From Lentisphaerae bacterium ADurb.Bin242 (lineage in GTDB: Bacteria > Verrucomicrobiota > Lentisphaeria > Victivallales > UBA1829): a DNA stretch of 64,000 nt. Under the pieces are notes generated by a model. The model did not search any database, had not been told where the DNA came from, and saw only the letters and a list, made by a program, of their open reading frames with translations. The stretch covers positions 1 through 64,000 of the forward strand of contig MWCA01000005.1 in the NCBI GenBank assembly GCA_002069785.1. The letters are read 5' to 3'. Positions within the stretch are counted from its first letter, which is position 1. The number at the start of each line of letters is the position of its first letter. Below are positions 35,281 through 44,078 of the stretch, piece after piece. The position numbers and the translations under genes are program-made.

Positions 35281-35367
35281 TTCATACCATTTTTTGAATA
35301 GATTCTACATACTTTTTCCGTAAAAATATATTATAATATCCATAAATAATCAAATGGAGATTCTCAA
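35281..35367. promoter_or_regulatory. divergent promoter region, AraC gene and UroD-like gene
   Basis: TATAAT (35332-35337) gives a good -10 box for the plus gene; a standard -35 at 17 bases is poor, which is common for promoters that need an AraC-type activator. GGAGA precedes the start at 35368. Confidence 0.5.
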
Positions 35368-36501
35368 ATGAACCATGATTTCGACGTCCGCCTGCTGAAA
35401 GATCTTCTGAATCCCGACCAGAAACACCTGATCACCGCCCGCGACCGGCAATGCCGGGCATGGAGACGGGAAAAACTCGACATTCCCCTTCTCCTCCTGA
35501 ACGGACGCCCGACTCCGGCGCAGGCAGCCATTCCGGAATATGATTTCCGGCAGGTTTTCACATCCCCGGAGAAAATGCTCTGCCGGGAAATCCGCCGCGT
35601 TTGCGCTGTCGGCAATGCGCGATCCGATGCGGTACCGTCGATCCGCGCCAACCTCGGCACGGGAATCCTGCTCGCCTGTCTCGGCCTGGAACAGGAGACG
35701 TTTCCGGACAAAATGCCCTGGCTGAAAGAACATTTGAGCAAAGAAGAAATCTCCCGGCTGACTCCCGACGACATCCGCCCGCTCGGCAGCTTCGCCCGCG
35801 GATTGGAGATGATGCGCTTTTTCCGCGACGTCCTCGGCGACGCGCTTCCCGTGTATGTCATGGACACCCAGGGACCGTTCGACCTCGCCCATCTGCTCCT
35901 GGGCGACGACCTGTTTCTGGAACTCTACGACGATCCCCCTTTCGTTCATCATCTGCTGACCTTCTGCACGGAGCTCGGACGCCGCACGCACCGCTGGATG
36001 AAAGAGGCCGCCGGCGAGCCCATGACCGCGCTGCACCACAGCAGCGTGCTTTATTCCGACAGTTTCGGGATCCGCATCTGCGAGGACACTACCGCTCTGC
36101 TGGACGAAAAACATATCCGGGAATTCGCCATTCCCTATTCCCGCGAACTGGCCCGCGGTTTCGGCGGCGCATGGGTTCATTATTGCGGCTATAATGAGGC
36201 ATTGACCAACGCCGTTCTGGAAGCGCCGGAGTTTCCCGTCCTGAACTTCGGACATATCCCGGGTCATGAACAGGCAATCGACTTTTCAGCCGTGATGGAA
36301 AAGTTCGCCGCTTACGGAAAAGTCAACTTCAACGGATGGCCGTTCCTGCCCGGCGAGACGGTAAAAGAATATCTGACGAGAATGCGCAAATATGCGGCCC
36401 GGGGAGTGCTGGCGCCCTGGATTTTCCCCGATCCTGAATGGAGTCGGGAAGGATTCGGCGAAACGGCAGACATCAAGCATTTCTGGGAGGAACCGGGCTG
36501 A
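35368..36501 (+). CDS. uroporphyrinogen-decarboxylase-family protein
   Basis: This encodes 377 residues. The URO-D fold is suggested by VYVMDTQGPFDLAHLLLG, DDPPFVHHLLTFCTELG, WVHYCGYNEALTNAVLEAP and FNGWPFLPGETVKEYL. HYCG matches the zinc-binding His-x-Cys of MtaA/MtbA-type methyltransferases rather than heme-pathway UroD. In anaerobes such proteins move methyl groups between corrinoids and thiols or demethylate small substrates. No corrinoid protein is adjacent. It is controlled presumably by the divergent AraC protein and converges with the next AraC gene. Confidence 0.75.
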   Translation: MNHDFDVRLLKDLLNPDQKHLITARDRQCRAWRREKLDIPLLLLNGRPTPAQAAIPEYDFRQVFTSPEKMLCREIRRVCAVGNARSDAVPSIRANLGTGILLACLGLEQETFPDKMPWLKEHLSKEEISRLTPDDIRPLGSFARGLEMMRFFRDVLGDALPVYVMDTQGPFDLAHLLLGDDLFLELYDDPPFVHHLLTFCTELGRRTHRWMKEAAGEPMTALHHSSVLYSDSFGIRICEDTTALLDEKHIREFAIPYSRELARGFGGAWVHYCGYNEALTNAVLEAPEFPVLNFGHIPGHEQAIDFSAVMEKFAAYGKVNFNGWPFLPGETVKEYLTRMRKYAARGVLAPWIFPDPEWSREGFGETADIKHFWEEPG

Positions 36502-36546
36502 CTTGAAAAACGGGTCCGGTCGGGGAATGCAAGCTTCCAAAGAGAT

Positions 36547-37404
36547 TCACCCGCGTCCGGTCTCTTTCCGGCGGTTGCGGAAGGCCGTGGGCGACATGCC
36601 CGTCATGTCCCGGAATTTCCGGTTGAAACAGGACAGATCGCCGTAGCCGCAAATGGCGGAAATCTCGTTCACGGACAAATGAGCCTCGTTCAGCAGCGCC
36701 CTGGCACGGGATATCCTCAGCCGGGCCGCATACTCGGACGGCGGACAGCCGATGACTTTGAAAAACACCTTCCGGAAGTTCGCCGGACTCATTCCGCACA
36801 TGCCGGGAAGACGGGAAAAATCGATCTTCCGCTGATAATGCGCCGCCAGATATTCCAGCGCCCTTCCGATCCGGTCGTATCCGGTCACGAAGGATTCCTC
36901 CCCCGGCGCTTCCATGGACGGCGGCAGTTCCCGTACGAGCGCGTCCGCCAGCAGGACGGCCAGCGCGACCGCCACTCCGGCGCGCATTTCCCCGCGCTGG
37001 AGTTTTGCGAGAATGGAAGCCGTCTCGCTTCCGGACGGCAGAATCCCGCCTTCCGGATTCCCGGCAAAGACGGAATCCTCCTCCGGAAAATGAGGCAGGA
37101 TCATCGAGGTGAAATCCACATACGTCCACCGCCATTTGCTGACCGTTCCCGGCATGCTCTGCGCCAGATGCGGAACCCCGGGCGGAATGTAGGAGGCGCA
37201 GCCGTCGGAAAACGGGAAGACGCGTCCGCCGATGACGAAGATTCCTCCGCCCGAAAGGCACAATCCCAGCTCCGGCACGTCGTGACGGTGAAGATAGGTG
37301 ATCTCCCGGTCTTTCTGCGTGAACAGATTGCCCGTTATGACCGGAAGTTCGCCGGGCAGCGGAATATGTTCAAAGAGGATCGTGTATTTTGAGCGTTTCC
37401 GCAT
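36547..37404 (-). CDS. AraC-family transcriptional regulator
   Basis: This encodes 285 residues. The N-terminal cupin carries TYLHRHDVPELGLCLSGGG and VFPFSDGCASYIPPGVPHLAQ, a typical ligand-binding barrel. The C-terminal domain has IDFSRLPGMCGMSPANFRKV and LSVNEISAICGYGDLSCFNRKF. It is divergent from the ADP-ribosylglycohydrolase gene at 37511, its likely target. Confidence 0.9.
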   Translation of the reverse strand: MRKRSKYTILFEHIPLPGELPVITGNLFTQKDREITYLHRHDVPELGLCLSGGGIFVIGGRVFPFSDGCASYIPPGVPHLAQSMPGTVSKWRWTYVDFTSMILPHFPEEDSVFAGNPEGGILPSGSETASILAKLQRGEMRAGVAVALAVLLADALVRELPPSMEAPGEESFVTGYDRIGRALEYLAAHYQRKIDFSRLPGMCGMSPANFRKVFFKVIGCPPSEYAARLRISRARALLNEAHLSVNEISAICGYGDLSCFNRKFRDMTGMSPTAFRNRRKETGRG

Positions 37405-37510
37405 AGTCTGTGATCGTTTTCCCCTTTTTTAATGCACTTTCGATAGTATTGTAAAGATATAGGAGAAAGTCAAAGTTGTCAACAGAACCTTTGAAAAAAC
37501 GGAGAAAACC

Positions 37511-38878
37511 ATGATCGTCAGCGGATGGACCACCCCTTGCGGTTTGCTGAAAGCGGAGTTCAAACAGCGGAAGGAAGAAGGATTCCTTGTGCCGGAATGC
37601 GCATTGGAAGCCGTTGAAAAGCTCGACGGCAATGTTCCGGAGGAAGCCGCGTATGAAAAAATTTACGTCCTGCTCGAAGCTTCCGTAAAAGATCCGCACT
37701 TTCCTTTTACCGAACCAGACGAACTCGATGAAATCCGGGCGGAAAGACCGGCTCCCGTTGAACTGCCGCCCTGCCCCGGCGATCCCGATATCCTGCTGGA
37801 CAAATGGCACGGCGCCTGGCTTGGGCGGTGCGTCGGCTGCGCCCTCGGCAAGCCGGTCGAAGGCATGGGCATGAGCGGCGGGAAACGACACGACATCAAG
37901 CGGTATCTTCAGAATCGCGGAGACTGGCCGCTTTCCGATTATTTTTCCGGCCGCGACGCCGGAGACGGCCTTCACATCGGCTGTGAGCCGTCCACACGGG
38001 AAAAGATCGCCTTCATGGAATCCGACGACGATATCCGGTATACGTTGACCGGGCTTACGATTTTTGAACGGTTCGGAACTTCCTTCACTTCGGAAAACAT
38101 CGCCAGGCTCTGGAACGAACTCCTGCCCATGAATTCCGTCTGCACCGCGGAAAGACAGGCTTTGCTGAATTACAACATGCACCTCCGCGGATGGCCTTTC
38201 GACAAGACCTTCACCCGCCGCTTCAACAATCCCTACCGCGAATGGATCGGCGCCCAGATCCGCGCCGATTTCTTCGGGTTCATGGCTCCGGGCAATCCGG
38301 AACTGGCCGCCGAATATGCCTGGCGCGATGCCTCCTGGACGCATGTCAAGAACGGCATCTACGGCGAAATGTTCATTGCCGCGCTCGAGGCGGCCGCCTT
38401 CGTGGAGGACGATCCGGCAAAGCTGGTCGCCGCCGCCCTTGCGCAAATCCCGGAAAACTGCCGTCTGGCCGACGGCATCCGGAAAGCGCTCACGGAAATC
38501 GGAAAACGGCCGGATATCGAAGCTTTCATGGACTGGCTCGACTTGGAATATCCGGACATGAGTCCGGTCCACACGATCAACAACGCTCTGCTCTGCGTCG
38601 CCGCCCTCTTTTACGGACGAATGAACCCCGACCGCTCCGTGTGCCTCGCGGTAAGCGGCGGGCTCGACACCGACTGCAACGGAGCCACCGTCGGCGCCAT
38701 CACGGGCATTGTCTCCGGCTTCAAAAACTTCGGAGGCTCCCTCGCCGGACGTCTCCATGACACCGTCCGCGCCCGGTTCTTCGAATTCCAGGAAATCCGG
38801 ATTTCCGAACTGGCGCGGCGGACGGCGAACGTCTACCCATCGAATTGCGGGGAGTCCGGCAAAACGGGACGGGGATGA
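37511..38878 (+). CDS. ADP-ribosylglycohydrolase-family protein
   Basis: This encodes 455 residues. An N-terminal extension (about 1-95) precedes the catalytic fold: WHGAWLGRCVGCALGKPVEG, then ESDDDIRYTL with the metal-binding acidic triad, and VSGGLDTDCNGATVGAITGI, the second metal site. These Mg2+-dependent enzymes remove ADP-ribose from proteins or small molecules; related proteins act on other N-glycosides such as ribonucleosides. Control by an AraC protein suggests a catabolic role rather than nitrogenase-type regulation. GGAG precedes the ATG. Confidence 0.85.
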   Translation: MIVSGWTTPCGLLKAEFKQRKEEGFLVPECALEAVEKLDGNVPEEAAYEKIYVLLEASVKDPHFPFTEPDELDEIRAERPAPVELPPCPGDPDILLDKWHGAWLGRCVGCALGKPVEGMGMSGGKRHDIKRYLQNRGDWPLSDYFSGRDAGDGLHIGCEPSTREKIAFMESDDDIRYTLTGLTIFERFGTSFTSENIARLWNELLPMNSVCTAERQALLNYNMHLRGWPFDKTFTRRFNNPYREWIGAQIRADFFGFMAPGNPELAAEYAWRDASWTHVKNGIYGEMFIAALEAAAFVEDDPAKLVAAALAQIPENCRLADGIRKALTEIGKRPDIEAFMDWLDLEYPDMSPVHTINNALLCVAALFYGRMNPDRSVCLAVSGGLDTDCNGATVGAITGIVSGFKNFGGSLAGRLHDTVRARFFEFQEIRISELARRTANVYPSNCGESGKTGRG

Positions 38879-38913
38879 AACGCAGGGGCTTCCGTTTCCA
38901 AACGGAAAACGGC

Positions 38914-39867
38914 TCAGGAGTCCAGCGGAAAGGAAATTTCCGCGATGTCGGTGTGATCGGACAGGAGCATGACCAGACGGTCGAATCCGAGCGCGGAACC
39001 CGCGCACTCCGGAATGCCGCGGTCGATCGCTTCCAGAAAAGCGGACGGCTCCGGATATTCCGTAAGCTTCATTTTCCGGCGGGTCTCGGCAAAGCGGCGG
39101 AAGCGTTCCCGCTGGACCGCCGGATCGATGAGCTCGCCATAGGTGTTGGCCAGCTCGATGCCGCCCAGATACATCTCCCAGCGCTCCGCCAGCGTCGGAT
39201 CGGAGGCTTTCGGGCGTGCAAACGCGCCGAAGCGGACTGGATAATCGATCAGCACGCAGGGACGGTCTTTCGGCAGGGATGGCTCGACTTTTTCCACAAG
39301 GACCCTCTCGAACAGGCTGTCCTCTTCGGCGCATTGATCGGCGTCCCGCCCCGCAAAACGGCGGAAAGCCTCCCGGACCGGAATGATTTCCAGTTTTTCG
39401 AGGCTGATTTTCTGTCCGTTGAACGAAAAGGAGGAGTCCCCGTGAAGCCCCCGGCAGACCGACAACAGAAACGACTGCGTGAAGTCCAGCAGTTCCCTGT
39501 AGCCCGCTCCCGCCTGATAGAACTCCAGCAGGGTGAATTCGGAACGGTGTCTGCGCCCGTTTTCACCCATGCGGAAACAAGGGCCAAGCTGGTAGATGCG
39601 CTCCATTCCGGCGGCCAGCAGGCGTTTCATCTGAAGCTCGGGAGACGTCCGCAGGAAAAATCCCTCCGAGCGGGGCGCCTCGATGTACTCCTCGGCGGCG
39701 GGCGCAAGAATCCCCACCGGCGTTTCGACCTCAATAAAATGCGCCGCTTCGAAAGCGGCGCGGAGAAGGGAAGCGATTTTTGCCCGGACGGGCAGAACCT
39801 TCGCCACGGACACCAGATGTTCAAAAGACGGGGAAGAACTCTCAGCCTTTGCTGACGCGTTCGGCAT
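38914..39867 (-). CDS. epmA: EF-P (lysyl)-lysine ligase, EpmA/GenX-type
   Basis: This encodes 317 residues from the ATG at 39867, inside the end of efp; a much longer frame to 40026 only reads through efp. It is the catalytic core of a class II lysyl-tRNA synthetase without an anticodon-binding domain: FIEVETPVGILAPAAEEYIE, RMGENGRRHRSEFTLLEFY (motif 2 Arg-x-Glu) and CAGSALGFDRLVMLL (motif 3). EpmA attaches beta-lysine to a lysine of elongation factor P. The overlap with efp supports that pairing. EpmB, which makes beta-lysine, is not in the window. Confidence 0.9.
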   Translation of the reverse strand: MPNASAKAESSSPSFEHLVSVAKVLPVRAKIASLLRAAFEAAHFIEVETPVGILAPAAEEYIEAPRSEGFFLRTSPELQMKRLLAAGMERIYQLGPCFRMGENGRRHRSEFTLLEFYQAGAGYRELLDFTQSFLLSVCRGLHGDSSFSFNGQKISLEKLEIIPVREAFRRFAGRDADQCAEEDSLFERVLVEKVEPSLPKDRPCVLIDYPVRFGAFARPKASDPTLAERWEMYLGGIELANTYGELIDPAVQRERFRRFAETRRKMKLTEYPEPSAFLEAIDRGIPECAGSALGFDRLVMLLSDHTDIAEISFPLDS

Positions 39868-40411
39868 AAAGCCCTGTCCTTGTGTCGACCTTGATGGTGT
39901 CGCCCTGGTTGATGAACAGGGGAACGGTGAGCTCGTATCCGTTATCCAGCCTGGCCGGTTTCTGAACGTTGGAGGACGCGGTGTCGCCGCGGGCGCCCGG
40001 TTCGGTTTCGGCAATGACGCGGACAATGAAGGTCGGCAGGGTGATGTCGATGGGCTTTCCGTTGAAGAACAGGACGTTGCATTCCATGTTATCGCTGAGG
40101 AAGTAGGTCTTGTTGCCCAGATACTCGGCGGAGATGTGAACTTCCTCGAATGTTTCCGAATCGCTGAAGATGTAGTTGTCGCCGTCGTGATAGGAATAGA
40201 ACATCACGCGTTCTTCCAGATTGGGAACGTCCAACTTGTCGACCGGGCGGAAAGTCCGCTCCATGGTACTGCCGGTCACGAGGTTTTTGAGGCGGCAGCG
40301 ATACAAGGCAGTCCCTTTACCGGGCTTACAGAACTCAAATTCCGTAATGGTATAGGGTACGCCTTCGATTTCGATTTTCAGTCCTTTTTTCAGATCAGCA
40401 GCAGAATACAT
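39842..40411 (-). CDS. efp: translation elongation factor P
   Basis: This encodes 189 residues with the three beta domains of EF-P. FCKPGKGTALYRCRLKNLVTG contains Lys32, the position modified by EpmA. C-terminal VPLFINQGDTIKVDTRTG is the family signature. EF-P relieves ribosome stalling at consecutive prolines. It lies downstream of tyrS and upstream of epmA on the same strand; the last 26 bases are shared with epmA. Confidence 0.96.
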   Translation of the reverse strand: MYSAADLKKGLKIEIEGVPYTITEFEFCKPGKGTALYRCRLKNLVTGSTMERTFRPVDKLDVPNLEERVMFYSYHDGDNYIFSDSETFEEVHISAEYLGNKTYFLSDNMECNVLFFNGKPIDITLPTFIVRVIAETEPGARGDTASSNVQKPARLDNGYELTVPLFINQGDTIKVDTRTGLYAERVSKG

Positions 40412-40487
40412 GTTTTCTCCATCATCGTCTGTTTATTTTTTTTGATGTATACATTTGTATCTAATATACATCGGAATCTTTCAAAAA

Positions 40488-41756
40488 TCAAGCAAGAACG
40501 ACGCGCTTGATATTTTTCTTGCCCGCCTTGAGGAGGGCGCTCCCGTCCGGGAAGTCGGACCGTTTCACCGTAAAATCGGGATCGGACACGCGCTGCTCAT
40601 TGAAATAGGCGCCGCCGCCCTGGATCAGACGCCGCGCCTCGCCGTTGGACTTGCAGAGCCCCGCCTCCACGAGAAGTTTCGGGAACCAGACTCCTTCCTC
40701 CGGAACCGTGACCAAACAGGTCGGGAGGTCTTCCAGAACCGCTTCCTCCACGTTGACCTGGACGATCCGGCTGGTCGTCGGCAGCTTGTTTTCGCGGTCG
40801 GCAAAACCGAATTTCGCGCCCGCGGCCAGAAATGCTTTGGCGGCATCCTCGTGACTGTGGGCAAGCGTGGTCGCCTCGTAAGCGAGAATCTCCTTGGCGC
40901 GGTTGATCGAGTTCCGGCAAAGGAAGTCCACCTCGTCGACGGGCAGAACCGTGAAGAACAGCATCAGCTTGCGCACGTCGGCATCATCGCTGTTGCGCCA
41001 GAACTGGTAATAGTCGAAGACGGGGGTCTTGTTCTTGTCGAGCCAGACCGCCCCGCCGACGGATTTCCCGAACTTCTGGCCGGTCGCGCTGTTCATGAGC
41101 AGCGGCATGGTGAAGCCCTGGACCTCCTGCTGGGCGAGACGGCGGACCAGCTCCGTTCCGGCGGTGATGTTGCCCCACTGGTCCTGGCCGCCGATCTGAA
41201 GCTTGCAATTGTATTTTTGATTCAGCATATAGAAATCATACGCCTGAAGAATCATGTAGTTGAATTCCAGGAAGGAAAGACCGGTTTCCAGACGCAGTTT
41301 CACCGATTCGGCGGACAGCATTTTGTTGATGCTGAACTTGGAACCGATGTCGCGGAGAAAGTCGAGGTAGCGCATGTCGTTGAACCACTCGGCGTTGTTG
41401 GCGAAAACCGTATCCTCTTCGGAAAGAAAGTGGGAAAGCTGCGCCCGGATGCATTCCGCATTGCGGACGACCGTCTCCTTGGAAAGGATGACGCGCGCCT
41501 CGCTCTTGCCGGAGGGGTCGCCGATCTGTCCGGTGGCGCCGCCGACCAGCGCGATCGGCTTGTGACCCGCCTGCTGGAGGCGGCGCATGGCCATGACCGG
41601 AAGGAGGTGTCCCACGTGGAGACTGTCGCCGGTGGGATCGAAGCCCGCGTAATAATATACCGGACCTTCGGAGAGAAGTTTCCGGATGGCTTCTTCGGAA
41701 GTATTCTGGTAAATGAACCCGCGGGCTTTGAGGTCCTCCAATGGGCACGGCGACAT
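40488..41756 (-). CDS. tyrS: tyrosyl-tRNA synthetase
   Basis: This encodes 422 residues. GFDPTGDSLHVGHLLPVMAM has the HIGH-type motif (HVGH), GGQDQWGNITAG binds tyrosine, and KFGKSVGGAVWLD is the KMSKS-type loop. A C-terminal S4 domain (LVEAGLCKSNGEARRLIQGG) binds tRNA. It charges tRNA-Tyr with tyrosine in the cytoplasm. It is followed by efp and epmA, a translation cluster. Confidence 0.97.
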   Translation of the reverse strand: MSPCPLEDLKARGFIYQNTSEEAIRKLLSEGPVYYYAGFDPTGDSLHVGHLLPVMAMRRLQQAGHKPIALVGGATGQIGDPSGKSEARVILSKETVVRNAECIRAQLSHFLSEEDTVFANNAEWFNDMRYLDFLRDIGSKFSINKMLSAESVKLRLETGLSFLEFNYMILQAYDFYMLNQKYNCKLQIGGQDQWGNITAGTELVRRLAQQEVQGFTMPLLMNSATGQKFGKSVGGAVWLDKNKTPVFDYYQFWRNSDDADVRKLMLFFTVLPVDEVDFLCRNSINRAKEILAYEATTLAHSHEDAAKAFLAAGAKFGFADRENKLPTTSRIVQVNVEEAVLEDLPTCLVTVPEEGVWFPKLLVEAGLCKSNGEARRLIQGGGAYFNEQRVSDPDFTVKRSDFPDGSALLKAGKKNIKRVVLA

Positions 41757-42083
41757 TGTTTTTCCACCTTTCGGATGAATTTGTTTGACTTTGAACGGAA
41801 ATCCGTGAACAAAAAGAATACTATATCCCCGGAAACCGATTTTTCAAGGTATTGTTTTTATCCGAATGGATTCATTGCCACACCAGAATACGCAACAAAA
41901 GCCCTCGGGATGAGCCCGGACCCCAATTTGCGTGTAGTTCTGGAATCTCATTACGGAAGAGTAGCTTTTTCTTTCCACTTTTCCAGTTCCATACAAGAAA
42001 AGCGAATCCCAAGTTTGTATATTCCCGCCGTTGGATTACATTATCAAATGTTTTTGAAACAGTCCCTTTCAGGAGAGATGCAA
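41757..42083. other. upstream gap of tyrS and the TPR gene
   Basis: The gap carries the tyrS ribosome site (minus strand AAGGTGG near 41764-41770), the 108-base duplicated scar described separately, and AGGAG at 42071 for the TPR gene. Nothing else is evident. Confidence 0.4.
41885..41992 (+). pseudogene. duplicated 3' end of a TPR gene
   Basis: These 108 bases match 44000-44107, the end of the TPR gene plus the convergent end of its neighbour, at the same length without gaps and with about 85% identity by eye. The frame here reads EYATKALGMSPDPNLRVVLES against KYATMALGMNPDPKLREVLES. The stop position and flanks have decayed. It appears to be what is left of a former second copy of the gene pair. 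Confidence 0.65.
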
Positions 42084-44078
42084 ATGAGGATTCCTGTTGC
42101 TTTGCTTTCCATTGGAATTCTGCTGTTTCCGGTTTTGGCGGAAGATAAGCCGGTTGTTTCCATAAAACAAGCGGCCCCGGCGGAAACGGCACAGAAGAAA
42201 AGTCCAGTTCAGAAAACAGCGGAAGACTATTGTGAGAAGCTGTCGGAAGCCGGCAAAAGATATGATGTCCGGAATATTCTGGTTTATGGAGAAAAACTAC
42301 TGGATATTTCCGATCGGGTAGAGGATCCGTCCAGAAGAACGACGCTGAAGATTTTTGCACTTCGGGAACTCGGAATGGCAGAATTGTATCAGGGAAAAAC
42401 AAAGGAAGCCCTCCGTCTGCTTCAACAAGCTTATTCTCTTGTTCCCGATACGGATTTTTTCAGAAAAGTCGACCTGGCTTTTCTCATTTCGGATACATTT
42501 TATCTGGAAGACGATATTCCCTCAAGCACCTGTTTCCTTCTTGAAGGGGAAAAGTTGATTCGAGTCATAGAAAGCAGGAATGACAAAACCGTTGCTCATA
42601 AGCTGGCTGCACTGAAATATGGAGCAATGTCGTTGCATCAACGGCTCTGGACAAAACGCGACCAATATTCCGAACTCATTTCCAACTCATTGGAACTGAT
42701 GCGAACCGTTCCTCCCGATACGCTGGAATCCAGATATCAGGACGGAACTCTTCCTGATTTTTATTTTTTTCTCGGGCGGGCGTATGAGCAGAGCAAAAAC
42801 ATTCCACAAGCTGTTTTCTGGCTTGAAAAATGCATCCATTTCACGCAGACAACGCGCACTTATCACACCAAGGCATTTATGGTGTTGGCTGATATCTACA
42901 TTCGGCAAAAGAATCTGGACGCGGCGGAACATCTTTGTGCCCGATGGGATACCGCCGTCCGGGAGTTTCCGGAAATGAAACCCGGAACAAAGGAAAACAA
43001 TCTCCGCTGGATAAAACTGTTTCAGGCTGAGATTGACCAGAAAACGGGACAGTCGGCCAGAGCCCGAAAACGAATTGAAGAAGTACTTCATTCCAATCCG
43101 GACCCGATAAGTCTGCCCATCGAGGATGTATTCCGGCTCCAAGTCTCCGACAGAAAAATCATGAGAGAAATCACTTTGCTCCGGCGGCGGTTGTCTTTGT
43201 GCAAGGACCGTAATGAGATGGCTCAAGCATTTGAACTGACAGACGAAATCCGGAAAAAGTCGGAGCGCCTGAAGAGTCCGACGGCAAAACAATATGCCAT
43301 GGCATTGTTCCATGGCATCAAGGCCCAGTTATACGTCGAAAAAAATGAACTACAGCAGGCGGTATCCGAATATATTTTCGCATACAACTTGTGTCCGGAT
43401 GAAAGAATTTATGATAAAGTCGGCGTTATCATTGACCTTTGCACCATTTATTATAAGATGAACGACATGAATCGCTGTATGTCCTGGTTGTCCACAGCAG
43501 ACAAGATCATTGATTCTCTGAAAATCGATTACTCGTCCCCGGATTCCTACGATTGTGACGCCGTTTTGAATTATTGGGGATTGAAAATCCACTGTCTGGC
43601 CAAAGAGAAACGTTATAAAGAAGCTTTGGAATTTGTATCCATTCCGGAAAAGATTTTTGCAGTAAAAAAGATTTCTCTTGTGAATGAGAATGCCTTCTTG
43701 TTTGTCCGAAGAGCCGGAGAAGTCTGTTTTCTTGCGGGAGATTCCGAAAAAAGCCATGCATATAACGACAAGGTTTGTATTGCTAGTCTTGCACGTAAGG
43801 AATTCGAGATTCGTTCATTTCATATGCTCGTCGAGGGGTATTTGCGAAGGAAGGATTATCCTTCTGCCATCCGTTATGCAGAAATGGTGCTGAATCGATT
43901 GGATGCGGCCGGTGTTGAAAACAAATCAGCATCAAAACGATTTGTTTTTTATACATTGGCAAGAATTTATTCAAAAACGGACAATGCCGAAATGTCAAGA
44001 AAATACGCAACAATGGCCCTCGGGATGAATCCAGACCCCAAATTGCGTGAAGTTCTGGAATCTTATTTAGAAGAGTAG
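42084..44078 (+). CDS. secreted tetratricopeptide-repeat protein
   Basis: This encodes 664 residues from MRIPVALLSIGILLFPVLAED; AGGAG is eight bases upstream of the ATG at 42084, better than the ATG at 42078. A signal peptide is followed by repeated helix pairs of TPR type, for example MAELYQGKTKEALRLLQQAY, FYFFLGRAYEQSKNIPQAVF, LADIYIRQKNLDAAEHLCARW and LARIYSKTDNAEMSRKYATM. No catalytic domain is present; such proteins scaffold complexes. The 3' end overlaps the convergent gene at 44063 by 16 bases. The start of a longer open frame (from 40455) is only the antisense of tyrS. Confidence 0.78.
   Translation: MRIPVALLSIGILLFPVLAEDKPVVSIKQAAPAETAQKKSPVQKTAEDYCEKLSEAGKRYDVRNILVYGEKLLDISDRVEDPSRRTTLKIFALRELGMAELYQGKTKEALRLLQQAYSLVPDTDFFRKVDLAFLISDTFYLEDDIPSSTCFLLEGEKLIRVIESRNDKTVAHKLAALKYGAMSLHQRLWTKRDQYSELISNSLELMRTVPPDTLESRYQDGTLPDFYFFLGRAYEQSKNIPQAVFWLEKCIHFTQTTRTYHTKAFMVLADIYIRQKNLDAAEHLCARWDTAVREFPEMKPGTKENNLRWIKLFQAEIDQKTGQSARARKRIEEVLHSNPDPISLPIEDVFRLQVSDRKIMREITLLRRRLSLCKDRNEMAQAFELTDEIRKKSERLKSPTAKQYAMALFHGIKAQLYVEKNELQQAVSEYIFAYNLCPDERIYDKVGVIIDLCTIYYKMNDMNRCMSWLSTADKIIDSLKIDYSSPDSYDCDAVLNYWGLKIHCLAKEKRYKEALEFVSIPEKIFAVKKISLVNENAFLFVRRAGEVCFLAGDSEKSHAYNDKVCIASLARKEFEIRSFHMLVEGYLRRKDYPSAIRYAEMVLNRLDAAGVENKSASKRFVFYTLARIYSKTDNAEMSRKYATMALGMNPDPKLREVLESYLEE

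Noticed and set aside
37370..39334. 654-codon open frame on the minus strand
   Set aside because: It lies antisense to the ADP-ribosylglycohydrolase gene and runs into neighbours; no motif is present and composition is that of a shadow frame.
40455..42083. N-terminal extension of the TPR gene
   Set aside because: This part of the frame is the antisense of tyrS; the signal peptide and ribosome site place the start at 42084.
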